DNA of 34,381 bases from Lachnospiraceae bacterium (GCA_015057515.1 SVED01000015.1:1-34381), one strand, 5' to 3'; positions 25,654 to 33,531 are shown, numbered from the stretch's first letter. Notes: generated by a model not told the origin, from the letters alone. Numbers and translations: made by a program.

Positions 25654-26421
25654 CTAAACATATTCTTTAATAAACGTTCTTCTATGTATATCACAAGGTC
25701 CATTTGCATCAAGCCCTTCATAATGCTTAGCAGAACCATACCCTTTGTTACTGGCAAAATCATATCCTGGATATATTTTATCATATTCCTCCATCATACG
25801 ATCTCTAGTAACCTTTGCAACTATGCTTGCTGCTGCAATAGTGGCTGACAAGGTATCTCCTTTTATTATAGGTACCTGTTTAATATCTACTTCAGGAATC
25901 TTCACTGCATCATTTAATAATATATCGGGCTTTACTTTCAAATTATGTATAGCCATTCTCATAGCTTCATATGTTGCCTGTAATATATTTATTTCGTCGA
26001 TTCGACGCTCAGATACAATACCAATTCCATAAGCCACAGCCTTTTCTAATATTATATCATAAAGTTCTTCTCTTTTCTTCTTAGAAAGTTGTTTTGAATC
26101 ATTTAAATACAAAATTAATTCATTTTTTGGCAAAATCACTGCGCAACTTACCACAGGACCAGCCAAAGGTCCTCTCCCAACCTCATCAATACCACAAATA
26201 TACTCATATCCCATATCAATATATTTGTGTTCAAATTCCAGCATTTTCTTTGAACGTAGGATTTCATCCTCAATATGCCTAATTTTCTTTTTTGCTTGCT
26301 CAACTGTAGCAATTACTCCTGTTCTCTCATCATTTTCATACTTTTTTACAAAGGCTGTTAATCCATCCATATCCTCTTGTAATATATTTTTTAACTCATT
26401 TTTTATATCGCCTATACTCAT
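25654..26421 (-). CDS. rnhB: Ribonuclease HII
   Basis: Removes RNA from RNA-DNA hybrids and starts repair of misincorporated ribonucleotides. The catalytic core begins GIDEVGRGPLAGPVV, with Asp79 and Glu80; LLNDAVKI, SIVAKVTRDRMM and the C-terminal GYGSAKHYEGL complete the family pattern. About 70 extra residues precede the core, a helical N-terminal substrate-binding extension also found in Bacillus-type RnhB. The 255 residues agree with that type. The ATG at 26421 has a GGAGG site 6 bases upstream. It heads the run rnhB, fliK-like, flhB-like, yraN, pgeF. A terminator-like hairpin lies in its leader (26452-26477). Confidence 0.95.
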   Translation of the reverse strand: MSIGDIKNELKNILQEDMDGLTAFVKKYENDERTGVIATVEQAKKKIRHIEDEILRSKKMLEFEHKYIDMGYEYICGIDEVGRGPLAGPVVSCAVILPKNELILYLNDSKQLSKKKREELYDIILEKAVAYGIGIVSERRIDEINILQATYEAMRMAIHNLKVKPDILLNDAVKIPEVDIKQVPIIKGDTLSATIAAASIVAKVTRDRMMEEYDKIYPGYDFASNKGYGSAKHYEGLDANGPCDIHRRTFIKEYV

Positions 26422-26451
26422 TATGTACCTCCATCATATATGTATAAAACG

Positions 26452-26477
26452 ATCGAGTAGTTTAACTCCTACCCGAT
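26452..26477 (-). promoter_or_regulatory. Hairpin in the rnhB leader, terminator-like
   Basis: On the minus strand ATCGGGTAG (26469-26477) pairs with CTACTCGAT (26452-26460) with one G-U pair and an 8-base loop, followed by CGTTTTATAC. It lies 30 bases before the rnhB start and about 45 bases after the lepB terminator. It may be a second weak terminator, an attenuator or an operator. A TATAAT box at 26504-26509 could be the rnhB -10, but its -35 is poor. Confidence 0.45.
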
Positions 26478-26522
26478 TACGTTAACATTTTCATCCAATG
26501 CAAATTATATTCTTTTTAAATA

Positions 26523-26562
26523 CAAAAAGACTGTTACATAATATAGTCATTATGCAACAGCC
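26523..26562 (-). terminator. Intrinsic terminator after lepB (26571)
   Basis: On the minus strand a 14-base stem (26549-26562 with 26529-26542, including two G-U pairs), a 6-base loop and then TTTTTG. It begins 8 bases after the lepB stop codon and closes the rplS-lepB-rbgA-lepB run. Confidence 0.82.
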
Positions 26563-26570
26563 ATTTGTTA

Positions 26571-27323
26571 CTATTTTACAGTACCAAAACCAGAAAATGG
26601 ATATATACGAAGAACAACTTTTCCCAATATATCATCCCGATGTACATTACCTACATCAGACCATCTACTATCAGAACTATTATTTCTATTATCTCCTAAC
26701 ACGAAATACTCATCTTCACCTAAAACTACAGGTTGGCTGGCTCTTCCTAGATTAGTTGAATGAATAACTTCTTTTCCATAATCTTCCTTTAATAATTGTT
26801 CGTTGATATATATATTACCATTTTGATCTATTCTAACTGTTTCACCTGGTAGACCTATAATTCTTTTTACGTATGTAGTATCTTCGTCATAATTAAAAAT
26901 AATTACATCAAATCTTTTTGGATCTCCAAACGTGTATGAGAGCTTATCTACCCATAAATTATCATTATCTGACAATGTCGGCTCCATTGATGAACCATCA
27001 ACCTTTGAGCGAGTTCCGACAAAGTTAATGATGAAATAACAAAGTAAAACAACAATACCAATATATATGATAAGACTAAGCAACTCCTTTACAATATTGA
27101 TGTCTTCTGGTTTTTCTTCCTTTACTTGTTTTTTCTTATCCTTCTTATCTCTCTTGTCTTTTTTTAAATTTCTTTTTTCTTTTTTCCCTGATTCTTTATC
27201 TTCGTCTAAAGAATTATTTTCTTCATTAGAATCTTCTGGATCTAAAGCATCTTTTTTTACGTCTTTTTCTTCTAATGACATCTCTTCAACTTCAGTTAAT
27301 TCTTCTTTGTTTTTTTTACTCAT
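26571..27323 (-). CDS. lepB: Signal peptidase I, long form with charged cytoplasmic tail
   Basis: Cleaves signal peptides from exported proteins at the outer face of the membrane. Residues 1-72 are an unusual Lys/Glu/Asp-rich tail (DKESGKKEKRNLKKDKRDKK), then one membrane helix (about 80-101). Catalytic Ser112 sits in DGSSMEPT and catalytic Lys153 in YVKRIIGLPGE; the box YFVLGDNRNNSSDSR follows. The core equals a standard Gram-positive enzyme, and the tail makes it 250 residues. The ATG at 27323 follows AGGAGA, 17 bases after rbgA. It is the second signal peptidase gene in this unit; its terminator lies at 26523-26562. Confidence 0.95.
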   Translation of the reverse strand: MSKKNKEELTEVEEMSLEEKDVKKDALDPEDSNEENNSLDEDKESGKKEKRNLKKDKRDKKDKKKQVKEEKPEDINIVKELLSLIIYIGIVVLLCYFIINFVGTRSKVDGSSMEPTLSDNDNLWVDKLSYTFGDPKRFDVIIFNYDEDTTYVKRIIGLPGETVRIDQNGNIYINEQLLKEDYGKEVIHSTNLGRASQPVVLGEDEYFVLGDNRNNSSDSRWSDVGNVHRDDILGKVVLRIYPFSGFGTVK

Positions 27324-27340
27324 ACGAGTCTCTCCTATAT

Positions 27341-28186
27341 TTAAATTGATGGAAGTTCTAAAGTGATTCTACCTAACTTTCCACTTCTATAATCTTCAAA
27401 TAATAAAGCGGCAGCCTTATCTAAGTCAGGCTCGCCTCCCTTGGAAAGGCATTTTCTTTCCATTGCAATATCTGATAAAATATCATAATTCTTCTTACTA
27501 CAATCTATATTATACCTTTCTGACAGTGCATTACAATAATTATTTTTTAAAAAATCTATGAAATTTAATGCAAGCTCACTTTTTTGAATTATATCATCGT
27601 TTATAGAACCAATATATGCAAGTCTCATTCCAACTTCCTGATCCTCAAACTTTGGCCACAAAATACCTGGAGTATCTAAAAGTTCCACTCCTTTACCTAT
27701 TCTAATCCATTGCTTGCCTTTTGTTACACCTGGTTTATTGCCAACCTTTGCACAGGCTTTTTTCGCATAGGAATTAATAAAAGTAGACTTTCCCACATTT
27801 GGTATACCAACAACCATTGCTCTTATAGGACGGTTAATAATTCCCCTTTTTCGGTCCCTTTCGATTTTTTCACGACATGCTTCCTGAATTGTATCTGTTA
27901 TAGTTTTCATTCCAGAATTTTTTCTGGAATCAAGACATACAACATAAAAACCTTTTTCCTTAAAATACTTTTCCCACTGAGCATTTGCTTTAGGATCAGC
28001 TAAATCCTGCTTGTTAAGCAAAACTAATCTGTACTTATTTTTTGCTAATTCATCAATATCAGGATTCTTACTACTTAAAGGAGTTCTTGCGTCTAAGAGC
28101 TCCACGACTATATCTATTAATTTAATATCTTCCTGCATCATACGTCTTGCCTTTGTCATATGACCAGGATACCACTGTATATTCAT
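27341..28186 (-). CDS. rbgA: Ribosome biogenesis GTPase RbgA (YlqF)
   Basis: Circularly permuted GTPase required for late assembly of the 50S subunit. It starts with WYPGHMTKARR, and the G motifs come in permuted order: G4 NKQD at 58-61 before G1 GIPNVGKST at 127-135, then DTPG further on. The C-terminal helical domain is present. The 281 residues match the family. The ATG at 28186 touches the stop codon of the upstream lepB (TAGATG), and its AAAGG site lies inside that gene, so translation is probably coupled. The rplS-rbgA neighbourhood is conserved in Firmicutes. Confidence 0.96.
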   Translation of the reverse strand: MNIQWYPGHMTKARRMMQEDIKLIDIVVELLDARTPLSSKNPDIDELAKNKYRLVLLNKQDLADPKANAQWEKYFKEKGFYVVCLDSRKNSGMKTITDTIQEACREKIERDRKRGIINRPIRAMVVGIPNVGKSTFINSYAKKACAKVGNKPGVTKGKQWIRIGKGVELLDTPGILWPKFEDQEVGMRLAYIGSINDDIIQKSELALNFIDFLKNNYCNALSERYNIDCSKKNYDILSDIAMERKCLSKGGEPDLDKAAALLFEDYRSGKLGRITLELPSI

Positions 28187-28798
28187 CTATTTAACCTTTC
28201 CTCTATATTCTTTTGGACTGTATATATATACCACTTTACCAAGAATCTCCTGACTAGTAATATTACCTACATTTGAATATCTGGAATCTTCGCTGTTATT
28301 TACATTGTCACCTAATACAAAATATTCATCCTCAGACAAAACAATTTCTTTTCCCGCTATACCAGCAGTCAAAATTTTATCATCAAAAGGAACATCTGTA
28401 AGTTGTTCACCATTAATAAATATACACCCATCATCAATTAGAACAGTTTCTTCAGGAAGTCCAATCACCCTTTTGATTTCGTAGTACTCATCACTATCCA
28501 CTTGGGAATACGCAATAATATCATACCTTTTTACATCTTTAAATTTGTATTCTATTTTGTTTACAACAACAACCTGACCATCTTTCAAAGTATTTTCCAT
28601 AGATGGTCCAACTACTGTAACTGTCTGAAATAAAAAAGTTACAATAGAATAACCAACAATAACCGCTACAAATATAAGAAGTGTCCAGTTTAGCACTTCC
28701 TTAAAAAAAGCCTTTTTGTTAAACGATATTCTTTTATTCCTAAAGGTAAATTCCTGAATATTATGCTTTCTGCGTCTGCGTCTGGATTTTCTTTGCAT
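28187..28798 (-). CDS. lepB: Signal peptidase I, short form with basic tail
   Basis: A second type I signal peptidase. The N-terminus is strongly basic (MQRKSRRRRRKHN and then KRISFNKKAFFKE), followed by one membrane helix (about 37-57). Catalytic Ser66 lies in VGPSMENT and Lys109 in YEIKRVIGLPEE; YFVLGDNVNNSEDSR is the conserved box. The 203 residues are typical of Bacillus Sip enzymes. The ribosome binding site is GTGGGTG. It begins only 26 bases after the terminator that follows rplS, leaving little room for a separate promoter, so it is probably read by transcripts that pass the terminator. Confidence 0.94.
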   Translation of the reverse strand: MQRKSRRRRRKHNIQEFTFRNKRISFNKKAFFKEVLNWTLLIFVAVIVGYSIVTFLFQTVTVVGPSMENTLKDGQVVVVNKIEYKFKDVKRYDIIAYSQVDSDEYYEIKRVIGLPEETVLIDDGCIFINGEQLTDVPFDDKILTAGIAGKEIVLSEDEYFVLGDNVNNSEDSRYSNVGNITSQEILGKVVYIYSPKEYRGKVK

Positions 28799-28816
28799 AA
28801 AACACCCACATTCTTA

Positions 28817-28851
28817 TTTTAAAAATGACTGGAGTATATTGCTCCAGTCAT
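28817..28851 (-). terminator. Intrinsic terminator after rplS
   Basis: On the minus strand a perfect 10-base stem ATGACTGGAG/CTCCAGTCAT (28842-28851 and 28825-28834), a 7-base loop and then TTTTAAAA. The U run is short, so it may be partial and set the ratio of rplS to lepB-rbgA-lepB expression. Confidence 0.8.
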
Positions 28852-28870
28852 CTTAATAGTTTCATGTTAA

Positions 28871-29221
28871 TTATTTAACAAGCTCTTTAACCTTAGCCTT
28901 CTTACCAACTCTATCACGTAAGTAATTAAGCTTAGCTCTTCTAACCTTACCTCTTCTAATAACCTCAATCTTCTCAATTGTTGGGCTATGAAGTGGCCAA
29001 GTCTTCTCCACACCTACACCGTTAGAAGTCTTTCTAACTGTGAAAGTCTCTCTACAGCTTCCACCCTGCTTCTTAAGAACAGTACCCTCGAAAGCCTGTA
29101 CTCTCTCTCTGTTACCCTCTTTAATCTTAGCATATACCTTAATAGTATCACCAACATTAAACTCTGTTACTTCTTTTACCTGAGCAGCTTCAATGCTCTT
29201 GATGATTTCATTTGCGTTCAT
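28871..29221 (-). CDS. rplS: 50S ribosomal protein L19
   Basis: Ribosomal protein at the interface between the 30S and 50S subunits. The 116 residues are standard. Family blocks: [20 protein letters not shown] (about 21-40), [31 protein letters not shown] and [21 protein letters not shown]. The ATG at 29221 follows AGGAGG. A sigma-A-like promoter at 29315-29343 gives a leader of about 86 bases, long enough for the autoregulatory L19 leader described in other low-GC Gram-positives; I cannot confirm that fold by eye. A terminator follows the gene. Confidence 0.98.
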   Translation of the reverse strand: MNANEIIKSIEAAQVKEVTEFNVGDTIKVYAKIKEGNRERVQAFEGTVLKKQGGSCRETFTVRKTSNGVGVEKTWPLHSPTIEKIEVIRRGKVRRAKLNYLRDRVGKKAKVKELVK

Positions 29222-29308
29222 CTGTGTGACCTCCTAAATATATTAGACGTTCTTATATCTTAAACGGATAATTCCTATGATACAGAGGACCATCCCACTT
29301 TTCACAAC

Positions 29309-29337
29309 TATGATAGTGTACCATACACGTTATCATA
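29309..29337 (-). promoter_or_regulatory. Dyad overlapping the rplS promoter
   Basis: An inverted repeat: TATGATA with TATCATA as outer arms (29309-29315, 29331-29337), and GTGTA with TACAC as inner arms (29316-29320, 29324-29328), with a 3-base centre and a 2-base bulge. It covers the -10 box and most of the spacer. No U run follows, so it is more likely an operator or a weak cheR end structure than a true terminator. Confidence 0.5.
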
Positions 29338-29343
29338 AATCAA
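29315..29343 (-). promoter_or_regulatory. Sigma-A-like promoter of rplS
   Basis: Minus strand TTGATT (29338-29343), 17 bases, TACACT (29315-29320). Transcription would begin near 29308, leaving a leader of about 86 bases before rplS. Confidence 0.6.
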
Positions 29344-29350
29344 GTACAAA

Positions 29351-30130
29351 TCATATTTTTTTATAGAAAAATGTTTTCTTTGTCTCAAAACCTAATTCTT
29401 TGGCTTTAAGAATCTGCTCTGTACTGCCTATAAATAAAATACCATTCTCTTCTAAAGAACGATGAAATTGCTTATATACATAATCCTTTGCCTCGTCCGT
29501 AAAATATATAACAACATTTCGACAGACAATTAAATGTACTCCTCCAAAATACTTATCTTCTAAAAGATTGTGTTTTTTGAAGGAAACACATTTTGCAATC
29601 TTATCTGAAATCTGATATCTCCCTTTATCCACTAGATTGAAATGTTTTTCTAAATATTCTTTTGGTAAATCCACTAAACTTTTTTCCGGATATGTACCAT
29701 TTTTTGCAAAAGCCAAAACATCCTCATCAATATCAGTTGCAATAATGTTTACCTTATCCAAACTTATGTACTTAGAAAGTATCATAGCTATAGTATAGGG
29801 TTCATCTCCTGTAGAACATGCAGCACTCCATATAGTTAGTTTGTCTCCGTAATTGCTTCTAAGATATGGAATTATCTCATGTTCAAAATTCTCCCACTGT
29901 GCTGGATTTCTATAAAATTGAGAAACATTTATGGTTAAATAACTAACAAAGGTACGAAGCAGGGCATCGTCCTGCTTCATACCTTTAAAAAAACTTTCAA
30001 ATCCGTCGAAGCCTTTTCTAGCAACTAAAGACTCTATTCTTCTTTTCATCTGGCGTTCTTTGTACATATCCAAATTAATGTTAGTTAAACCATAAACATC
30101 TTTTTTGAATTCTTCGTACCCGTATGCCAT
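29351..30130 (-). CDS. cheR: Chemotaxis receptor methyltransferase CheR
   Basis: Methylates glutamates on chemoreceptors using S-adenosylmethionine, setting adaptation. The N-terminal helical domain (about 1-75) ends in YLTINVSQFYRNP, the family helix motif. The SAM-binding domain shows WSAACSTGDEPYTIAM (101-116), IIATDIDEDVLAFAKNGTY and VCRNVVIYFTDE. The 259 residues are normal. The ATG at 30130 lies 3 bases after the ispH-rpsA stop, and its GAGGAG site is inside that gene, so its translation looks coupled to a core translation gene. No other chemotaxis genes are in the window. Confidence 0.95.
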   Translation of the reverse strand: MAYGYEEFKKDVYGLTNINLDMYKERQMKRRIESLVARKGFDGFESFFKGMKQDDALLRTFVSYLTINVSQFYRNPAQWENFEHEIIPYLRSNYGDKLTIWSAACSTGDEPYTIAMILSKYISLDKVNIIATDIDEDVLAFAKNGTYPEKSLVDLPKEYLEKHFNLVDKGRYQISDKIAKCVSFKKHNLLEDKYFGGVHLIVCRNVVIYFTDEAKDYVYKQFHRSLEENGILFIGSTEQILKAKELGFETKKTFFYKKI

Positions 30131-30133
30131 ATA

Positions 30134-32128
30134 TTACTCCTCTGTAACGTCCTCAGCAACCTCTTCAGCAACTACCTCAGGAACTTCTTCAACAGCCTCT
30201 TCCTTGAGTAAAGCCTTAACACTTAAGCTTATCTTCTTATCTTCCTGCTTGAAATCTACAACCTTAGCAGTTACTTCCTGACCAACCTTGTAAACATCCT
30301 CTGGCTTCTCGATATGCTCATTAGAAATCTGTGATACATGAAGAAGCGCATCAACACCTGGCTCTAACTCTACAAAAGCACCAAAAGCTGTCATTCTAGC
30401 AATCTTACCAGTAACCTCAGTGCCTACTGCATACTTTTCTGCAGCTACAACCCATGGGTTTAAATCATCAAATTTAAGTGAAAGAGCAATCTTTTCGCCC
30501 TTAATATCCTTAATAAAAGTCTTAACAGTGTCGCCAACCTTAAGAACACTCTTAGGATCATCAATTCTTCCCCATGACATTTCTGAAATGTGAAGAAGTC
30601 CATCTGCACCGCCTAAATCAATAAACGCACCAAATGGTGTAACATTCTTAACTGTTCCTTCTACAACGTCACCAACATTGATTGAATCAAAGAGCTTCTT
30701 AGCATCCTCTGCCTTCTTAGCAGCTACAAGCTTCTTTCTGTTACCAATAATTCTTCTCTTCTTTGGATTGAACTCTGTAATAACAAACTCAATCTCCTGA
30801 TCCATAAATTTGTCAAGATTCTTCTCGTAAGTATCAGAAACAAGGCTTGCTGGAATAAACACCTTACATTCATCAACAGAAACACTTAAACCACCTTCAA
30901 GTACCTGTGTAACCTTTGCAGTAAGAACTGTCTCATTGTTGAATGCTTCCTCAAGCTTCTCATATGACTTTTCAGCAGCAACTCTCTTGTATGAAAGAAG
31001 AACCTGACCCTCTCCATCATTAGTCTTAACAACCTTAACAGTAATAGGATCACCTACGTTAACTACTGTAGTAAGATCTAAGTTTGGAGTATTTGAATAC
31101 TCTGCTCTTGTTACAATACCGTCAGCCTTATACTGAATATCCACATAGATAACATCAGGCTTAACTCCAATAACCTTACCCTCTACAACACTTCCAGGTC
31201 TAACGGTGTTACCGTTTTCCTCTGATTGATTTAATAATTCTTCAAAACTTAATTCTGCCATACTGTCTTGAACCTCCTTAATAATATGATTTGGGGTAGA
31301 TGCCCCAGCTGTAATACCTACCCTCTTAGCGGATTCAATGACAGTCAAATCCAAGTCAACGAGTGTCTGAATATAGTAAGTATTTCTGCATTCTTTTTTG
31401 CTTATCTCATACAACTTTTGTGTATTCGAACTATGCTTACCACCAATAACCACCATAGCGTCTACAGAAGCCGCTAAATCTTTTGCTTCTTTCTGCCTTT
31501 CATCTGTCGCGTTACAAATGGTATTATAAACATCAATATTATAATATTTTTTTCGTAAAATTTCAACTAATTCTTTGAATTTTATACTATTAAATGTGGT
31601 TTGCGACACAATTATAATATTTTTTTGTGCGTCAATAGTCAAATTCTCTGTTTTTTCAATTGTATCAACCACATAAGGTTTAGTTTCACACCAACCAATT
31701 ATGCCCTGAACTTCAGGATGATTTTCATCTCCAGCAATAATAATTACACTTCCCTTTTGACTTTCTTCACTCACAACTTTATGAATTTTTTTAACAAAAG
31801 GACAGGTTGCATCAATTATCTCAATATTGCTCTCTTCAATTAATGAATAAATATGTTTACCTACCCCATGAGATCTAATAATTAATTTAACAAGGCATTC
31901 TTTGGAGCAATCAGAAGCCAAACGTCTTAGACTTTCTTCATCCGGAATTATCTTAACACCTTTTGACTCTAAATCTTTCACAACTTCCTCGTTATGAATA
32001 ATAGGCCCATAGGTATATACCATGGCGCCAGCCTTTTTTGCTTCCTCCACCTGATTGTATACTGTATCTACAGCTCTTTTTACTCCAAAGCAAAATCCAG
32101 CTGTTTTAGCAAGAATAATTTCTTTCAT
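30134..32128 (-). CDS. ispH: IspH (HMB-PP reductase) fused to ribosomal protein S1
   Basis: One 664-residue frame joins two proteins. Residues 1-285 are 4-hydroxy-3-methylbut-2-enyl diphosphate reductase, the last step of the MEP isoprenoid route, with iron-sulfur ligands Cys13 (AGFCFGVKRA), Cys109 (DATCPFVKK) and Cys205 (TICNATDERQ), plus His45 and His137. After a short linker (AELSFEELLNQSEENG) come four S1 RNA-binding domains at about 312-381, 401-466, 486-553 and 571-638; the third contains VTPFGAFIDLGGADGLLHIS. The C-terminal tail is acidic (EEVPEVVAEEVAED). The fusion is known in Clostridia. There is no stop or frameshift at the junction. The ATG at 32128 follows AGGAGA, 11 bases after cmk, and cheR follows at once. 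Confidence 0.97.
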   Translation of the reverse strand: MKEIILAKTAGFCFGVKRAVDTVYNQVEEAKKAGAMVYTYGPIIHNEEVVKDLESKGVKIIPDEESLRRLASDCSKECLVKLIIRSHGVGKHIYSLIEESNIEIIDATCPFVKKIHKVVSEESQKGSVIIIAGDENHPEVQGIIGWCETKPYVVDTIEKTENLTIDAQKNIIIVSQTTFNSIKFKELVEILRKKYYNIDVYNTICNATDERQKEAKDLAASVDAMVVIGGKHSSNTQKLYEISKKECRNTYYIQTLVDLDLTVIESAKRVGITAGASTPNHIIKEVQDSMAELSFEELLNQSEENGNTVRPGSVVEGKVIGVKPDVIYVDIQYKADGIVTRAEYSNTPNLDLTTVVNVGDPITVKVVKTNDGEGQVLLSYKRVAAEKSYEKLEEAFNNETVLTAKVTQVLEGGLSVSVDECKVFIPASLVSDTYEKNLDKFMDQEIEFVITEFNPKKRRIIGNRKKLVAAKKAEDAKKLFDSINVGDVVEGTVKNVTPFGAFIDLGGADGLLHISEMSWGRIDDPKSVLKVGDTVKTFIKDIKGEKIALSLKFDDLNPWVVAAEKYAVGTEVTGKIARMTAFGAFVELEPGVDALLHVSQISNEHIEKPEDVYKVGQEVTAKVVDFKQEDKKISLSVKALLKEEAVEEVPEVVAEEVAEDVTEE

Positions 32129-32139
32129 ATAGTCTCCTA

Positions 32140-32793
32140 TTATTTTGTCTTACTTGAAATAAATTCAACAACCTCGTCTATTGACATATCTGATGTATCT
32201 AGGTAAATTGCATCATCCGCCTGCTTAAGAGGTGCTATTTCTCTATTCATATCCTGATAGTCTCTCTGTTCAATATCAGCCTCTATCTTTGATATATCTG
32301 GTGTTTCACCTTTTTCCACAAGCTGGTCATATCTTCTCTTTGCACGAGTCTTAACAGATGCAGTTAAGTATATCTTTACATCAGCGTTAGGTAGGACAAA
32401 TGTACCTATATCTCTTCCGTCCATTATAACGTCTTTAGATGCTGCAATGTCTCTTTGTAGCTGTAATAAAAGCTCTCTTACTGGCTTTTTTGCCGCGACC
32501 TTCGATGCCATATTACCAACTGTCTCTTGTCTTATGGCAGTTGAAACATTTTCTCCATTGAGATATACCTGCTGTACACCCTCTTCATATTTTATCTCAA
32601 CATTTATATTTTGACAGGCAGATAAAACAGCTTGTTCATCTTCACAATCAATATCATTATTTAAGAAATATAAAGCTATACTTCTATACATTGCACCTGT
32701 ATCAACATAAACATATCCTAATTTCTCTGCTACAAGCTTTGCTATTGTGCTTTTACCTGCTCCTGCTGGTCCATCAATTGCTATACTCACCAT
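32140..32793 (-). CDS. cmk: Cytidylate kinase
   Basis: Phosphorylates CMP and dCMP. The P-loop GPAGAGKST lies near residues 8-16, followed by GYVYVDTGAMYRSIALYFL, DGRDIGTFVLPNADVKIYLT and the ARAKRR-like lid KTRAKRRYDQL. The 217 residues are typical. The ATG at 32793 has AGGAG upstream; the longer frame to 32838 overlaps the upstream gene and has no family support. It follows the two-membrane-helix gene by 16 bases and precedes ispH-rpsA; cmk next to the S1 gene is a widespread bacterial pair. Confidence 0.97.
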   Translation of the reverse strand: MVSIAIDGPAGAGKSTIAKLVAEKLGYVYVDTGAMYRSIALYFLNNDIDCEDEQAVLSACQNINVEIKYEEGVQQVYLNGENVSTAIRQETVGNMASKVAAKKPVRELLLQLQRDIAASKDVIMDGRDIGTFVLPNADVKIYLTASVKTRAKRRYDQLVEKGETPDISKIEADIEQRDYQDMNREIAPLKQADDAIYLDTSDMSIDEVVEFISSKTK

Positions 32794-32809
32794 GATTTTT
32801 CTCCTTTTA

Positions 32810-33502
32810 TTAAACATTATTATCTTCACTATTATCAACTATACTATTTTTTCTATCGAATGAAATAGTAGCAATTTCATCAACAACCTCTTTTTCTCCC
32901 TCATGTGAAACCTTGAATTTAGATTCGTCGTCTTTGATGAAATTATTTATATCGTCTGAATCCCAAATCCCATATTCATCTACTATATAAGGCTTATCTA
33001 ATGGTATGTCTTCAGGACTTATTCTTTTTCTATCATCAACTATATATTGTTTTCTAAAAACATAGAAATAAATAACTATCGGAAATAAAACAAATGATAT
33101 CAGAAAAAATATATCACCTATAAATTTATTAACATTGAATTCTTTCACCGCTTGCTCATATGATGCATAAAAAGAGTTTTCTTCTGGATTTGATGGATTA
33201 TAATAAATGTCTATTGTCTCTTTTAAAGAATGTCTATTATTTAATTTTAAATAATAGGCTGTTTCGTTTACTACGTATACATATTTGATATCATAAACAT
33301 CTACATAATTTCCATTACTATCTTTTTCTCTATCAGAACGATAACTGTATATGTGTGCTACAACAGGTAAAAAATCTTCTTTAGAATCATGTAATTTTTT
33401 TACCTTAGATATATCAGCTGCATAAAATAATTTAAATAACACCGTAATAACAACGCATATAATAAATGCATGACTCAAATCAATAAATCTGCTTCTTTTC
33501 AT
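32810..33502 (-). CDS. Unknown two-helix membrane protein (DUF3592-like topology)
   Basis: I do not recognise a named gene. The 230 residues show a membrane helix at about 9-29, an extracytoplasmic domain of about 90 residues, a second helix at about 126-150, and an acidic cytoplasmic tail of about 80 residues. The outer domain ends with ETIDIYYNPSNPEENSFYA, which recalls the YYNPxNP motif of DUF3592-type membrane proteins. The tail holds two similar pieces, PYIVDEYGIWDSDD and KDDESKFKVSHEGEKEVVDE, with no catalytic motif. The ATG at 33502 has AGGAGA. It lies 29 bases after the flavoprotein gene and 16 before cmk, so it is probably in the same operon. Its function is unknown. Confidence 0.75.
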   Translation of the reverse strand: MKRSRFIDLSHAFIICVVITVLFKLFYAADISKVKKLHDSKEDFLPVVAHIYSYRSDREKDSNGNYVDVYDIKYVYVVNETAYYLKLNNRHSLKETIDIYYNPSNPEENSFYASYEQAVKEFNVNKFIGDIFFLISFVLFPIVIYFYVFRKQYIVDDRKRISPEDIPLDKPYIVDEYGIWDSDDINNFIKDDESKFKVSHEGEKEVVDEIATISFDRKNSIVDNSEDNNV

Positions 33503-33531
33503 ATGTAATCTCCTAAAATCAAATAATCAAT

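Noticed and set aside
26422-26570. Cyclic di-GMP riboswitch before rnhB
   Set aside because: The GGGTAGGAG segment looked suggestive, but the conserved core of neither known class could be placed.
26498-26755. Plus-strand frame of 85 residues starting in the rnhB-lepB gap
   Set aside because: It runs through the lepB terminator hairpin and then antisense to lepB; the composition is unlike a real protein.
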